Shown here: positions 1 to 4,389 of the stretch, in pieces
Layout of the letters: every line of letters starts with the position of its first letter
Numbering within the stretch: the stretch's first letter is position 1
NCBI GenBank assembly: GCA_034717985.1
Contig: JAYEMH010000018.1
Span: 1 to 14,819 of the forward strand
Length of the DNA: 14,819 nt
Direction: 5' to 3'
Origin: JAYEMH01 sp034717985 [NCBI: Candidatus Ratteibacteria bacterium]
GTDB taxonomy: Bacteria; CAZDME01; JAYEMH01
Translations under genes and position numbers: made by a program
Notes under the pieces: model-generated
What the model was told of the DNA's origin: nothing
The model's input: the letters and a program-made list of their open reading frames with translations, nothing else
Database searches by the model: none

Positions 1-10
1 ATTTTAAACC

Positions 11-95
11 GGGGACGTGGTGGAATTGGCAGACACGCTAGCTTGAGGGGCTAGTGTCGCAAGACATGCAGGTTCAAATCCTGTCGTCCCCACCA
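11..95 (+). tRNA. tRNA-Leu (anticodon GAG), CCA encoded
   Basis: The acceptor arms GGGGACG (11-17) and CGTCCCC (85-91) pair over 7 bp, followed by the discriminator A and an encoded CCA. The anticodon stem CTAGC/GCTAG (38-42 and 50-54) closes the loop TTGAGGG, which places GAG at 45-47 and so reads leucine CUC/CUU codons. The long variable arm between the anticodon and T arms is that of a class II tRNA such as tRNA-Leu. The T arm contains GGTTCAAATCC. Only 10 bases precede it, so its promoter lies outside the window. Confidence 0.96.
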
Positions 96-101
96 GACCC
101 A

Positions 102-132
102 AGAATTGGGGGATGTAGCTCAGTTGGGAGAG
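102..132 (+). repeat. Left copy of 31-bp direct repeat bracketing the toxin-antitoxin-like module
   Basis: Positions 102-132 match 928-958 at 30 of 31 bases; the one difference is G108 against T934. The repeat covers 7 bases of upstream spacer plus the first 24 bases of the tRNA-Ala gene. It defines an 826-bp unit that contains both small ORFs. Confidence 0.9.
109..132 (+). pseudogene. Truncated 5' fragment of tRNA-Ala
   Basis: These 24 bases (5' acceptor strand and most of the D arm) are identical to positions 935-958, the 5' end of the intact tRNA-Ala. After 132 the sequence departs completely, so no anticodon or T arm follows. The fragment sits 13 nt after tRNA-Leu, where the original tRNA-Ala gene probably began. 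The likely reading is that a DNA segment carrying the next two genes entered here and duplicated the tRNA start. Confidence 0.9.
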
Positions 133-199
133 AAAAATCAATACGAACAGGAACTTCGTTTATTAATTCAATAAAATGAATACGGAATACTTAATTTTG

Positions 200-208
200 T
201 GATATAAT
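200..208 (+). promoter_or_regulatory. Probable extended -10 promoter of the toxin-antitoxin-like module
   Basis: TGATATAAT contains a perfect TATAAT (203-208) with an upstream TG in extended -10 position. No good -35 hexamer lies 16-18 bp upstream. A short inverted repeat ATTCA/TGAAT (166-170 and 177-181) lies just upstream and could be an operator for autoregulation; that last point is speculation. Confidence 0.6.
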
Positions 209-239
209 ACCGTCCGACTCTTGAAAGGAGGACAAAATT

Positions 240-485
240 ATGAAGATTGATTGGAGAAAATTCATACATTCAGATCCAGAAGTTTTGTTAGGTAAACCTG
301 TAGTAAAGGGAACCCGCCTATCTGTGGAGTTTCTCTTAGGACTTTTCGCCGAAGGTTGGACAGAACAACAAGTACTCGATAATTACCCGATATTGACACC
401 AGAGAGCCTGCAGGCAGTATTTGCGTTTGTTACAGATTGTATGCGTGAAGAATCTCTCTATTCTCTTTCAAGCGAGGCAGTATAA
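240..485 (+). CDS. DUF433 family protein, probable antitoxin
   Basis: This 81-residue protein has the DUF433 signature G18-K-P-V-V-K-G-T-R26, followed by a helical region with a GWTEQQVLDNYP segment that resembles a helix-turn-helix. Proteins of this family are small putative antitoxins, usually encoded just before a PIN-like partner, and that is the arrangement here. A strong Shine-Dalgarno AAAGGAGG (224-231) lies 8 nt before the ATG, and an extended -10 promoter lies upstream. The stop codon is separated by one base from the start of the next gene, so the two are almost certainly cotranscribed and translationally coupled. By family knowledge the antitoxin would neutralise its partner and may repress the operon. 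The pair is flanked by a duplicated piece of tRNA-Ala, which suggests arrival as a mobile module. The antitoxin role is inferred from family and context. Confidence 0.85.
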   Translation: MKIDWRKFIHSDPEVLLGKPVVKGTRLSVEFLLGLFAEGWTEQQVLDNYPILTPESLQAVFAFVTDCMREESLYSLSSEAV

Positions 486-486
486 T

Positions 487-852
487 ATGGATTTTTTGGC
501 AAACGAAAATTTCCCATTATTTAGTATCAAGCTACTAAGAAATGCCGGGTATAATGTAATGAGTATTATTGAAGAAATGCCTGGAGCAAAAGATCCGGAT
601 ATTCTAAAACGGGCGTCTAAAGAAAATCGTGTTATTTTAACTTTTGATCGAGACTATGGAGAGCTTATTTATCGACATAAGTTGTCTATCCCCTCCGGTA
701 TAATATACTTTCGATTTAATCCGCTCACCCCGGAAGAACCCGGCGAAATCATATTGAAAATCCTTAAGCAAAGTAATATATCAATACTTGGAAAATTTAC
801 AGTTATTGGAAGAGACCGCATACGCCAAAGAATGCTTCACGAAATCAAATAA
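487..852 (+). CDS. DUF5615 PIN-like protein, probable toxin
   Basis: This 121-residue protein is of the DUF5615 (PIN-like) family. It starts with MDFLANENFP, then has a G-Y-N-V strand, MPGAKDPDIL (D36, D38) and LTFDRDYGEL (D54, D56, E59), the acidic positions expected to bind metal in a PIN-type nuclease fold. I place the start at the ATG at 487 because it gives the family's usual N terminus and lies one base after the upstream stop; an in-frame ATG at 421 would overlap the antitoxin gene by 65 bases. The pairing with a DUF433 protein is the standard toxin-antitoxin layout. The first acidic position of the common LADENFP form is Asn (N6) here. RNase activity is a family inference, not shown by the sequence. 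Confidence 0.85.
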   Translation: MDFLANENFPLFSIKLLRNAGYNVMSIIEEMPGAKDPDILKRASKENRVILTFDRDYGELIYRHKLSIPSGIIYFRFNPLTPEEPGEIILKILKQSNISILGKFTVIGRDRIRQRMLHEIK

Positions 853-892
853 ATAATAAAAAATCTAAAACAAGGCAATGCGACGGATGGTT

Positions 893-909
893 CGACGCAT
901 CCTTAATTC
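893..909 (+). other. Short hairpin between the PIN-like gene and tRNA-Ala
   Basis: GGATG and CATCC, separated by about eight bases, can pair, and an alternative ATGCG/CGCAT pairing overlaps them. No T-run follows, so it is not a convincing intrinsic terminator. It may be a weak processing or end signal of the inserted module. Confidence 0.25.
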
Positions 910-927
910 CCGTTCGCTGGGGAAGAG

Positions 928-958
928 AGAATTTGGGGATGTAGCTCAGTTGGGAGAG
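928..958 (+). repeat. Right copy of 31-bp direct repeat, overlapping the intact tRNA-Ala
   Basis: This is the partner of 102-132 (30/31 identity). This copy continues into the complete tRNA-Ala, as expected when an insertion into a tRNA gene rebuilds a functional copy on one side. Confidence 0.9.
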
Positions 959-1010
959 CGCTTCCCTCGCACGGAAGAGGTCAGGGGTTCAACTCCCCTC
1001 ATCTCCACCA
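935..1010 (+). tRNA. tRNA-Ala (anticodon CGC), CCA encoded
   Basis: This is a complete 76-base cloverleaf. The acceptor GGGGATG (935-941) pairs with CATCTCC with one G-U pair, and an encoded ACCA follows. The D arm is GCTC/GAGC. The anticodon stem CTTCC/GGAAG (961-965, 973-977) closes a loop with CGC at 968-970, reading GCG alanine codons. The T arm has AGGGG/CCCCT around TTCAACT. Its first 24 bases are repeated at 109-132 in front of the toxin-antitoxin-like module. Confidence 0.96.
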
Positions 1011-1029
1011 AATTTTTTAAAATAACCGC

Positions 1030-1046
1030 GGGGACGGCATGCCCGT
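1030..1046 (+). repeat. Decayed GCATGC-type palindromic repeat
   Basis: GGGACGGCATGCCCGT resembles one half-palindrome of the two perfect GCATGC-centred palindromes at 11883-11902 and 11950-11969, with one G lost from the left arm. It lies between tRNA-Ala and mdh, just before the mdh Shine-Dalgarno. It is probably an eroded member of the same dispersed family. Confidence 0.45.
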
Positions 1047-1068
1047 TTTACACTGAGGGAGAAATTGT

Positions 1069-2007
1069 ATGAGTAAAGTTTCTATTATCGGCGCCGGTAA
1101 CGTCGGGGCAAATGCGGCGGTAAAAATTGCTGAGGGCAATTTGGCGGAGGAAATTGTCCTGCTTGATATTCTTGAAGGGGTGGCCCGCGGGAAAGCTTTG
1201 GACTTGGCCGAATCTTCGCCAATTATGGGGTATCAAACAAAAATTCTGGGAACGAGAGATTATAAAGAGATTAAAAATTCTCAATTAGTTATTGTTACCG
1301 CCGGCTATCCCCGTAAACCAGGTATGGTTCGGAAGGATTTATTAGATAAAAATTCAGGAATTATCAACTCTATTGCCAGGGAGATAAAAGAAAATGCCCC
1401 GGAGGCGGTCGTTATTAATGTAACCAATCCCTTGGATGAGATGACCTATTTAATTTATGCCCGGGGTGAGTTTTCTCCGAATCAAGTTCTGGGTATGGCC
1501 GGGGTATTAGATTCGTCCCGCTTGCGTTATTTCATCTCGGAAGTTCTAAAGGTTAAACCGCAGTCGGTAGAAGCGATGGTTTTGGGCGGGCACGGCGAGA
1601 CGATGGTTCCGCTGATGCGATTGGCCAGGGCAGGGAATAAATCTGTTTCCCGCGAACTTTCTAAAGAACAAATCGGAGAGATTATCAAGCGCACCCGCAA
1701 TGCCGGCGCAGAGATTGTTTCTTTATTGGGAAAGGGAAGCGCCTTTTATGCCCCTTCGGCCGCTGTTTATGAAATGGCTAAGGCAATTATAGAGGACAGC
1801 AAAAAAGTTCTGCCCTGCAGCGCCTGTTTGTCCGGCCAGTATGGATATGAGGATTTCTTTCTGGGTGTGCCTGTTCGGTTAGGCAAAGACGGCGCCGAAA
1901 AAATTATTGAAGTAGCTTTGAATCCGGCAGAAAGAGAGATTTTAAATAGATCGGCTGAAGCTGCCCGCCGGGGCGCGGAGGAATTAAAAGAACAGTACAG
2001 TTTGTAA
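1069..2007 (+). CDS. mdh: Malate dehydrogenase, LDH-like type
   Basis: This 312-residue NAD-dependent enzyme of the lactate/malate dehydrogenase family interconverts malate and oxaloacetate in central carbon metabolism, in the cytoplasm. The N-terminal Rossmann motif is G8-A-G-N-V-G13, and the acidic D33 at the end of the second strand favours NAD over NADP. The substrate loop reads AGYPRKPGMVRKDLL; R82, at the position that is Gln in lactate dehydrogenases, points to malate. R88, D148, R151 and catalytic H175 (GGHGETMVP) are all present. The length is normal for the short LDH-like MDH group. A GAGGGAG Shine-Dalgarno near 1055-1061 supports the ATG at 1069. It follows tRNA-Ala and ends before a probable terminator, so it is likely monocistronic or transcribed with the tRNA. 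Confidence 0.94.
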   Translation: MSKVSIIGAGNVGANAAVKIAEGNLAEEIVLLDILEGVARGKALDLAESSPIMGYQTKILGTRDYKEIKNSQLVIVTAGYPRKPGMVRKDLLDKNSGIINSIAREIKENAPEAVVINVTNPLDEMTYLIYARGEFSPNQVLGMAGVLDSSRLRYFISEVLKVKPQSVEAMVLGGHGETMVPLMRLARAGNKSVSRELSKEQIGEIIKRTRNAGAEIVSLLGKGSAFYAPSAAVYEMAKAIIEDSKKVLPCSACLSGQYGYEDFFLGVPVRLGKDGAEKIIEVALNPAEREILNRSAEAARRGAEELKEQYSL

Positions 2008-2013
2008 CCGATT

Positions 2014-2051
2014 CAGTCCCGAAGTATCGGGAAGGGGGATACTGGTTTTTT
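2014..2051 (+). terminator. Probable intrinsic terminator after mdh
   Basis: Two mutually exclusive hairpins fit here: CCCGA/TCGGG (2018-2022, 2027-2031), and AGTATC/GATACT (2023-2028, 2038-2043) followed closely by TTTTTT (2046-2051). The second has the layout of a Rho-independent terminator, though its 6-bp stem is short. An outer CAGT/ACTG pairing could extend the first. Confidence 0.55.
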
Positions 2052-2091
2052 CAGCAGACCCTAAATAATGCTGTTTTAGAAAGGAAAAAAG

Positions 2092-2808
2092 TTGGAAGAG
2101 AAAATCAATTTACAGGAGATATGGAAGCTGCAGGAGATTGATACGGATATTAAAAATTTGGAAGAACGCAAAGAAAAATTACCAGCCGAACTTTTACCTT
2201 TTCGCCAGAACTGGGAAGCCGTAAAACTGAAACTGGAAGAGATGAAAAAAACTTTTGAGTCTATGCAGGTGGAAAGAAAAGGCAAGGAAGGTGAAGTGGC
2301 CGCCAACGAGGAAGCGATTAAAAAACATAATATCCAGCTTTTCAGCCTTAAATCCAACAAAGAATATACGGCCATGCTCAAAGAAATGGAAAATTTTAAG
2401 AGGGACAATAAAGAGCTGGAAGATAAAATTTTAGAATTGATGGAGGAAAGCGAGAAATATGTGATGGTGATGAAGGAGAAGGAAAAAGAGGGTAAAGTTC
2501 AAGAAGAAGCTTTTAAAAAGGAAGAGGAACGGGTGAATAGAGAAATCGCCCGGGTCGAATCTCAACTTAGTTCTCAAAGAACGGCCCGGGATAGTCAAAA
2601 AGACAAAGTAGAACTTTCGCTTTTGCAAAAATATGAAAAGATTCGCCATGGTAAGAATGGTTTAGGCATTGTTTCCATCGCTGACAATTCCTGCGGCGGC
2701 TGTCATATAAATTTACCGCCCCAGATAGTTAATGAGGTTAAAATGCGGAAAGTAATTTTTTGCGGAAGCTGCGCCCGTCTTCTATATTGGGAGAACGATT
2801 CAGAATGA
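2092..2808 (+). CDS. Coiled-coil C4 zinc-ribbon protein (COG1579/DUF164 type)
   Basis: This 238-residue cytoplasmic protein consists of a long, charged coiled coil (about residues 5-180, rich in Glu and Lys) followed by a C-terminal zinc ribbon. The four zinc ligands are C201, C204, C224 and C227 (CGGC...CGSC), and the hairpin between them carries HINLPPQIVNEV, typical of the DUF164/COG1579 family. The family's role is poorly defined; nucleic-acid association has been suggested, but I do not assign a reaction. The start is a TTG at 2092, with AAGGA at 2081-2085 six bases upstream. No in-frame ATG occurs early enough to keep the coiled coil. Its stop overlaps the ATG of the RNase H gene (ATGA), so the two are translationally coupled. 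This pairing next to rnpB points to an RNA-metabolism neighbourhood. Confidence 0.87.
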   Translation: MEEKINLQEIWKLQEIDTDIKNLEERKEKLPAELLPFRQNWEAVKLKLEEMKKTFESMQVERKGKEGEVAANEEAIKKHNIQLFSLKSNKEYTAMLKEMENFKRDNKELEDKILELMEESEKYVMVMKEKEKEGKVQEEAFKKEEERVNREIARVESQLSSQRTARDSQKDKVELSLLQKYEKIRHGKNGLGIVSIADNSCGGCHINLPPQIVNEVKMRKVIFCGSCARLLYWENDSE

Positions 2809-3230
2809 CCGGATATAAAGAATTAGTTATTTATATCGACGGGGCTTCTAAAGGCAATCCCGGGCAGGCGGGAATTGGAGCGGTTATAAAAGATTCCCGG
2901 AAGAATGTTATAAAAAGGCTCAGTAAAGGCATCGGATTAGCGACCAACAATGTGGCTGAATATTATGCTTGTATCTACGCTCTCCAGGAGGCGCTGATAC
3001 TGAGGGCAGAGGTTTTAACTGTCTATACCGACAGTCAGTTGCTGGTTAATCAGCTCAAAGGGAACTTTAAAGTCAAAAGCAGTAATTTAAAGCCCCTGCA
3101 TACTCAAGTTTTGTATTTGCTTAAAGGTTTTAAAAAGATTTATCTACGCCACATAAACAGGGAGGAAAATAAGGAAGCAGATAAATTAGCCAATCAGGCT
3201 TTACAGCCTGTGCCGTCTAATTTGGAGTAG
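2805..3230 (+). CDS. Ribonuclease HI family protein (RVT_3 type)
   Basis: This 141-residue RNase H-fold protein is expected to cleave the RNA strand of RNA-DNA hybrids. The four carboxylates of the active site are visible: D12 (IDGASKGNPG), E52 (TNNVAEYYA), D76 (VYTDSQLL) and D126 (ENKEADKLAN). Near the C terminus it has HINREENKEAD rather than the E. coli HxGxxxNE loop, which places it with the short RVT_3/archaeal-like RNase HI group. I chose the ATG at 2805 because it forms an ATGA overlap with the upstream stop and gives the normal N terminus; a start at 2760 would overlap the zinc-ribbon coding region. The last residues (about 132-141) are a short unstructured tail. Confidence 0.9.
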   Translation: MTGYKELVIYIDGASKGNPGQAGIGAVIKDSRKNVIKRLSKGIGLATNNVAEYYACIYALQEALILRAEVLTVYTDSQLLVNQLKGNFKVKSSNLKPLHTQVLYLLKGFKKIYLRHINREENKEADKLANQALQPVPSNLE

Positions 3231-3275
3231 AATTGATGTTAATTCGCCCAGTAACAGAAGGAAGCGAAAATATAT

Positions 3276-3289
3276 CCCCCTGCAGATTT
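3276..3289 (+). repeat. Left arm of outer 14-bp inverted repeat
   Basis: CCCCCTGCAGATTT is perfectly complementary in inverse orientation to 4016-4029. Together with the inner pair, it places rnpB inside nested inverted repeats. Confidence 0.75.
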
Positions 3290-3304
3290 CTTCGAAATCT
3301 AAGA

Positions 3305-3326
3305 GCTGGGGGTTAATTTGCCCAGC
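3305..3326 (+). repeat. Left arm of 22-bp inverted repeat flanking rnpB
   Basis: This arm matches the reverse complement of 3841-3862 at 20 of 22 bases. It is also self-complementary at its ends (GCTGGG...CCCAGC), so it can form its own hairpin. It overlaps the second 18-bp direct repeat. Confidence 0.8.
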
Positions 3327-3342
3327 AACTTATGTTTGCTAA

Positions 3343-3764
3343 TGCTCCGTAAGTTACGGTCTCATTAAAATAGGCCAGACGATTGCCCGCCGCGGCGGGA
3401 GGAAAGTCCGAGCTTCAAAGGACAAGGTGCCTCCGAAACGAAGGGTTCCTTAAAAAGGAACGGAAAGTGCCACAGAAAATATACCGCCTCGCCACAAAGT
3501 TTGGCGGGGTAAGGGTGAAAAGGTGCGGTAAGAGCGCACCAGCCCGATGGCAACATTGGGTGTTTGGTAAACCCCGCCTGAAGCAAGACCAAATAGGAAG
3601 GGAATCTCTAATAGAGATAGGGAGTGGTCCGCTTCCTCATACCTTCGGGTTGGTTGCTTGAGTTTAAGAGTGATCTTAAACCCAGATGAATAATCGTTAT
3701 TCCCATAAGGAATACAGAACTCGGCTTATCGGCCTACTTCAATGAGACCGTAACTTATGGAGCA
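3343..3764 (+). ncRNA. rnpB: RNase P RNA, bacterial class A
   Basis: This is the catalytic RNA of RNase P, which trims the 5' leader from pre-tRNAs. The conserved core is plain: GAGGAAAGTCCG (3399-3410) near the 5' end, TTTGGTAAACCCC with GCAAGACCAAATAGG in the middle (about 3559-3597), and ACAGAACTCGGCTTATCGGCC before the 3' helix (about 3715-3734). The layout is that of the ancestral class A form. Helix P1 is very long: 3371-3376 pairs with 3731-3736, and beyond two A/C mismatches and two A-T pairs the helix continues through 3343-3366 with 3741-3764, about 34 positions in all. The mature ends are therefore uncertain and may lie inside this helix. I see no convincing promoter immediately upstream. 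The open frames in this stretch are incidental. Confidence 0.93.
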
Positions 3765-3770
3765 AAGTGC

Positions 3771-3829
3771 CCTGCAAAATTTAAAAAATTTAGCAGGATT
3801 AGTCCCCGAAATCTTTTAGATTTCCGGGG
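3771..3829 (+). other. Two hairpins after rnpB
   Basis: The first hairpin is CCTGC/GCAGG (3771-3775, 3793-3797) with an inner AAATTT/AAATTT pairing. The second is CCCCGAAATCT (3804-3814) with AGATTTCCGGGG (3818-3829), about 11 bp with one bulge and a three-base loop. Neither is followed by a T-run, so they may be 3'-end or processing structures of the rnpB transcript rather than classic terminators. Confidence 0.5.
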
Positions 3830-3840
3830 AAACATAAATC

Positions 3841-3862
3841 GCTGGGCGAATTGACCCCCAGC
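3841..3862 (+). repeat. Right arm of 22-bp inverted repeat flanking rnpB
   Basis: This is the inverse partner of 3305-3326 with two mismatches. The flanking C3840 and G3863 extend its own hairpin to CGCTGGG...CCCAGCG. Confidence 0.8.
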
Positions 3863-3863
3863 G

Positions 3864-4015
3864 TTTAGGCCCTTCCTTTGTAAGGATTAGTAAGGACTAT
3901 CCTTTAGACCCCTCCTTAAGACCCCTCCTTGAAAGGAATAGGATGGTCTACCATTTTTAGGGTTAGAGGAATAAGGAGGGTCTATCCTTTAGGGTTAGGA
4001 TTAGATTTGCTTGTC
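3864..4015 (+). repeat. Gene-free stretch with short direct and inverted repeats
   Basis: I find no ORF in this stretch. It holds AAGGAT/ATCCTT inverted pairs, a tandem AGACCCCTCCTT (two copies near 3915-3945), the inverse TAAGGAGGGTCTATCC near 3972-3986, a second TTTAGGGTTAG-type direct pair (about 3956-3966 and 3988-3998), and a small ATGGT/ACCAT hairpin before TTTTT near 3945-3959. It looks like a decayed repeat element or a stack of structured repeats between rnpB and the dcw promoter. Confidence 0.5.
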
Positions 4016-4029
4016 AAATCTGCAGGGGG
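4016..4029 (+). repeat. Right arm of outer 14-bp inverted repeat
   Basis: AAATCTGCAGGGGG is the exact inverse complement of 3276-3289. Confidence 0.75.
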
Positions 4030-4032
4030 TAT

Positions 4033-4074
4033 ATCTGGGTAAATACATCTGGGTAAATATATCTTGACAAATGC
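4033..4074 (+). repeat. Three 14-bp tandem units leading into the dcw -35 box
   Basis: ATCTGGGTAAATAC (4033-4046) and ATCTGGGTAAATAT (4047-4060) differ only in the last base. They are followed by the diverged ATCTTGACAAATGC (4061-4074), which contains the -35 hexamer TTGACA. Confidence 0.7.
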
Positions 4075-4091
4075 CTATTTAGGGATATGAT
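4064..4091 (+). promoter_or_regulatory. Promoter of the dcw cluster
   Basis: A perfect TTGACA (4064-4069) and TATGAT (4086-4091) are separated by 16 bp, a good sigma-70-type promoter. It lies in front of the leader ORF and rsmH, where the mraZ promoter lies in many bacteria. No other equally good promoter is evident in the window. Confidence 0.8.
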
Positions 4092-4099
4092 AGTACCAT

Positions 4100-4115
4100 A
4101 AAGTGTTAAAAAGTG
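4100..4115 (+). promoter_or_regulatory. Two MraZ-type boxes (AAAGTG, 10-bp period)
   Basis: AAAGTG occurs at 4100-4105 and 4110-4115, one helical turn apart, just after the -10 box. MraZ, the usual repressor or regulator of dcw operons, binds tandem AAAGTGG- or TGGG-type boxes with 10-bp spacing near this point. No mraZ gene is visible here. The binding role is inferred from motif and position. Confidence 0.5.
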
Positions 4116-4122
4116 GGGGGGG

Positions 4123-4278
4123 ATGATGGAAAGGCGGCTGCTAAAAGAGAATAAGTGCCGATATGAATATTACTTGCCCTCTTCATCCACCTTACATCTG
4201 GTAGAAAAAAAGCTTAATGTGGTTTTAAACAAGCGTTTTGGTAAGATCAAACTTAGGGCCCAAAATAAGCTTTATTAG
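4123..4278 (+). CDS. Small unrecognised ORF at the mraZ position (51 aa)
   Basis: Two consecutive ATG codons at 4123 and 4126 open a 51- or 50-codon frame ending in TAG at 4276-4278. The product is basic and rich in Lys, Arg, Leu and Tyr, with YEYY near residue 14 and no obvious membrane segment or motif. It does not resemble MraZ (no LDxKGR-type motif, and far shorter than the usual ~145 residues). A run of eight G precedes the ATG directly, so the ribosome site is unusual. The reading frame is the same as that of rsmH, and only this TAG separates it from an open frame running into rsmH. It could be a real small protein, a leader peptide for the terminator at 4322-4354, or chance. Confidence 0.4.
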   Translation: MMERRLLKENKCRYEYYLPSSSTLHLVEKKLNVVLNKRFGKIKLRAQNKLY

Positions 4279-4321
4279 ATGCTTGTTGGAAGGAGAAATA
4301 GGCTGGGGGGGGAGGAAAACG

Positions 4322-4354
4322 AGAGGCTTGAAAAAAAGCCTCTTTCTTTTTTTC
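4322..4354 (+). terminator. Intrinsic terminator or attenuator in the dcw leader
   Basis: AGAGGCTT (4322-4329) and AAGCCTCT (4336-4343) form a perfect 8-bp stem with a 6-base A-rich loop, followed by a T-rich tract from 4343 to 4353 (TTTCTTTTTTT). This is a textbook Rho-independent terminator in + orientation. It lies after the promoter and the small ORF and 35 nt before the rsmH ATG, so transcripts must pass it to express rsmH and the genes beyond unless another promoter exists downstream. Confidence 0.85.
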
Positions 4355-4389
4355 TCGGCAGGAATGAAAAATTCAGGAAGAAAAATTTA

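Larger units (their letters stand above)
3238..3329 (+). repeat. 18-bp direct repeat pair upstream of rnpB
   Basis: GTTAATTYGCCCAGYAAC occurs at 3238-3255 and 3312-3329 with two differences. Between the copies lies a hairpin AGATTTC/GAAATCT (3284-3290, 3294-3300), inside CCCCC (3276-3280) and GGGGG (3308-3312). Confidence 0.75.

Noticed and set aside
878-1072. A 64-codon + strand frame.
   Set aside because: It runs straight through the intact tRNA-Ala and has no ribosome site or recognisable product.
2076-2649. Minus-strand frames opposite the coiled-coil zinc-ribbon gene (Ser/Phe/Leu-rich).
   Set aside because: They are complements of a Glu/Lys-rich coding region and show no signals of their own.
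3318-3347. An rnpB promoter at TTGCCC with a TAATGC-like -10.
   Set aside because: Both hexamers are weak, and the segment is part of the repeat structure, so I do not claim it.
3365-3661. Open frames on both strands over the RNase P RNA gene (75 aa on - and 92 aa on +).
   Set aside because: They overlie conserved rnpB core sequence, and the translations match no family.
3238-4074. A CRISPR array, considered because of several short repeats.
   Set aside because: The repeats differ in sequence and orientation, and spacing is irregular. There is no uniform repeat-spacer pattern and no cas gene.
4123-4389. A hidden or frameshifted mraZ between the promoter and rsmH.
   Set aside because: The interval is too short for MraZ (about 145 codons), and none of its motifs appears in any frame I translated.
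4279-4389. An N-terminal extension of RsmH starting at the ATG at 4279.
   Set aside because: It would be low-complexity, read through an intrinsic terminator, and lack family support. The ATG at 4390 has a good Shine-Dalgarno and gives the standard length.
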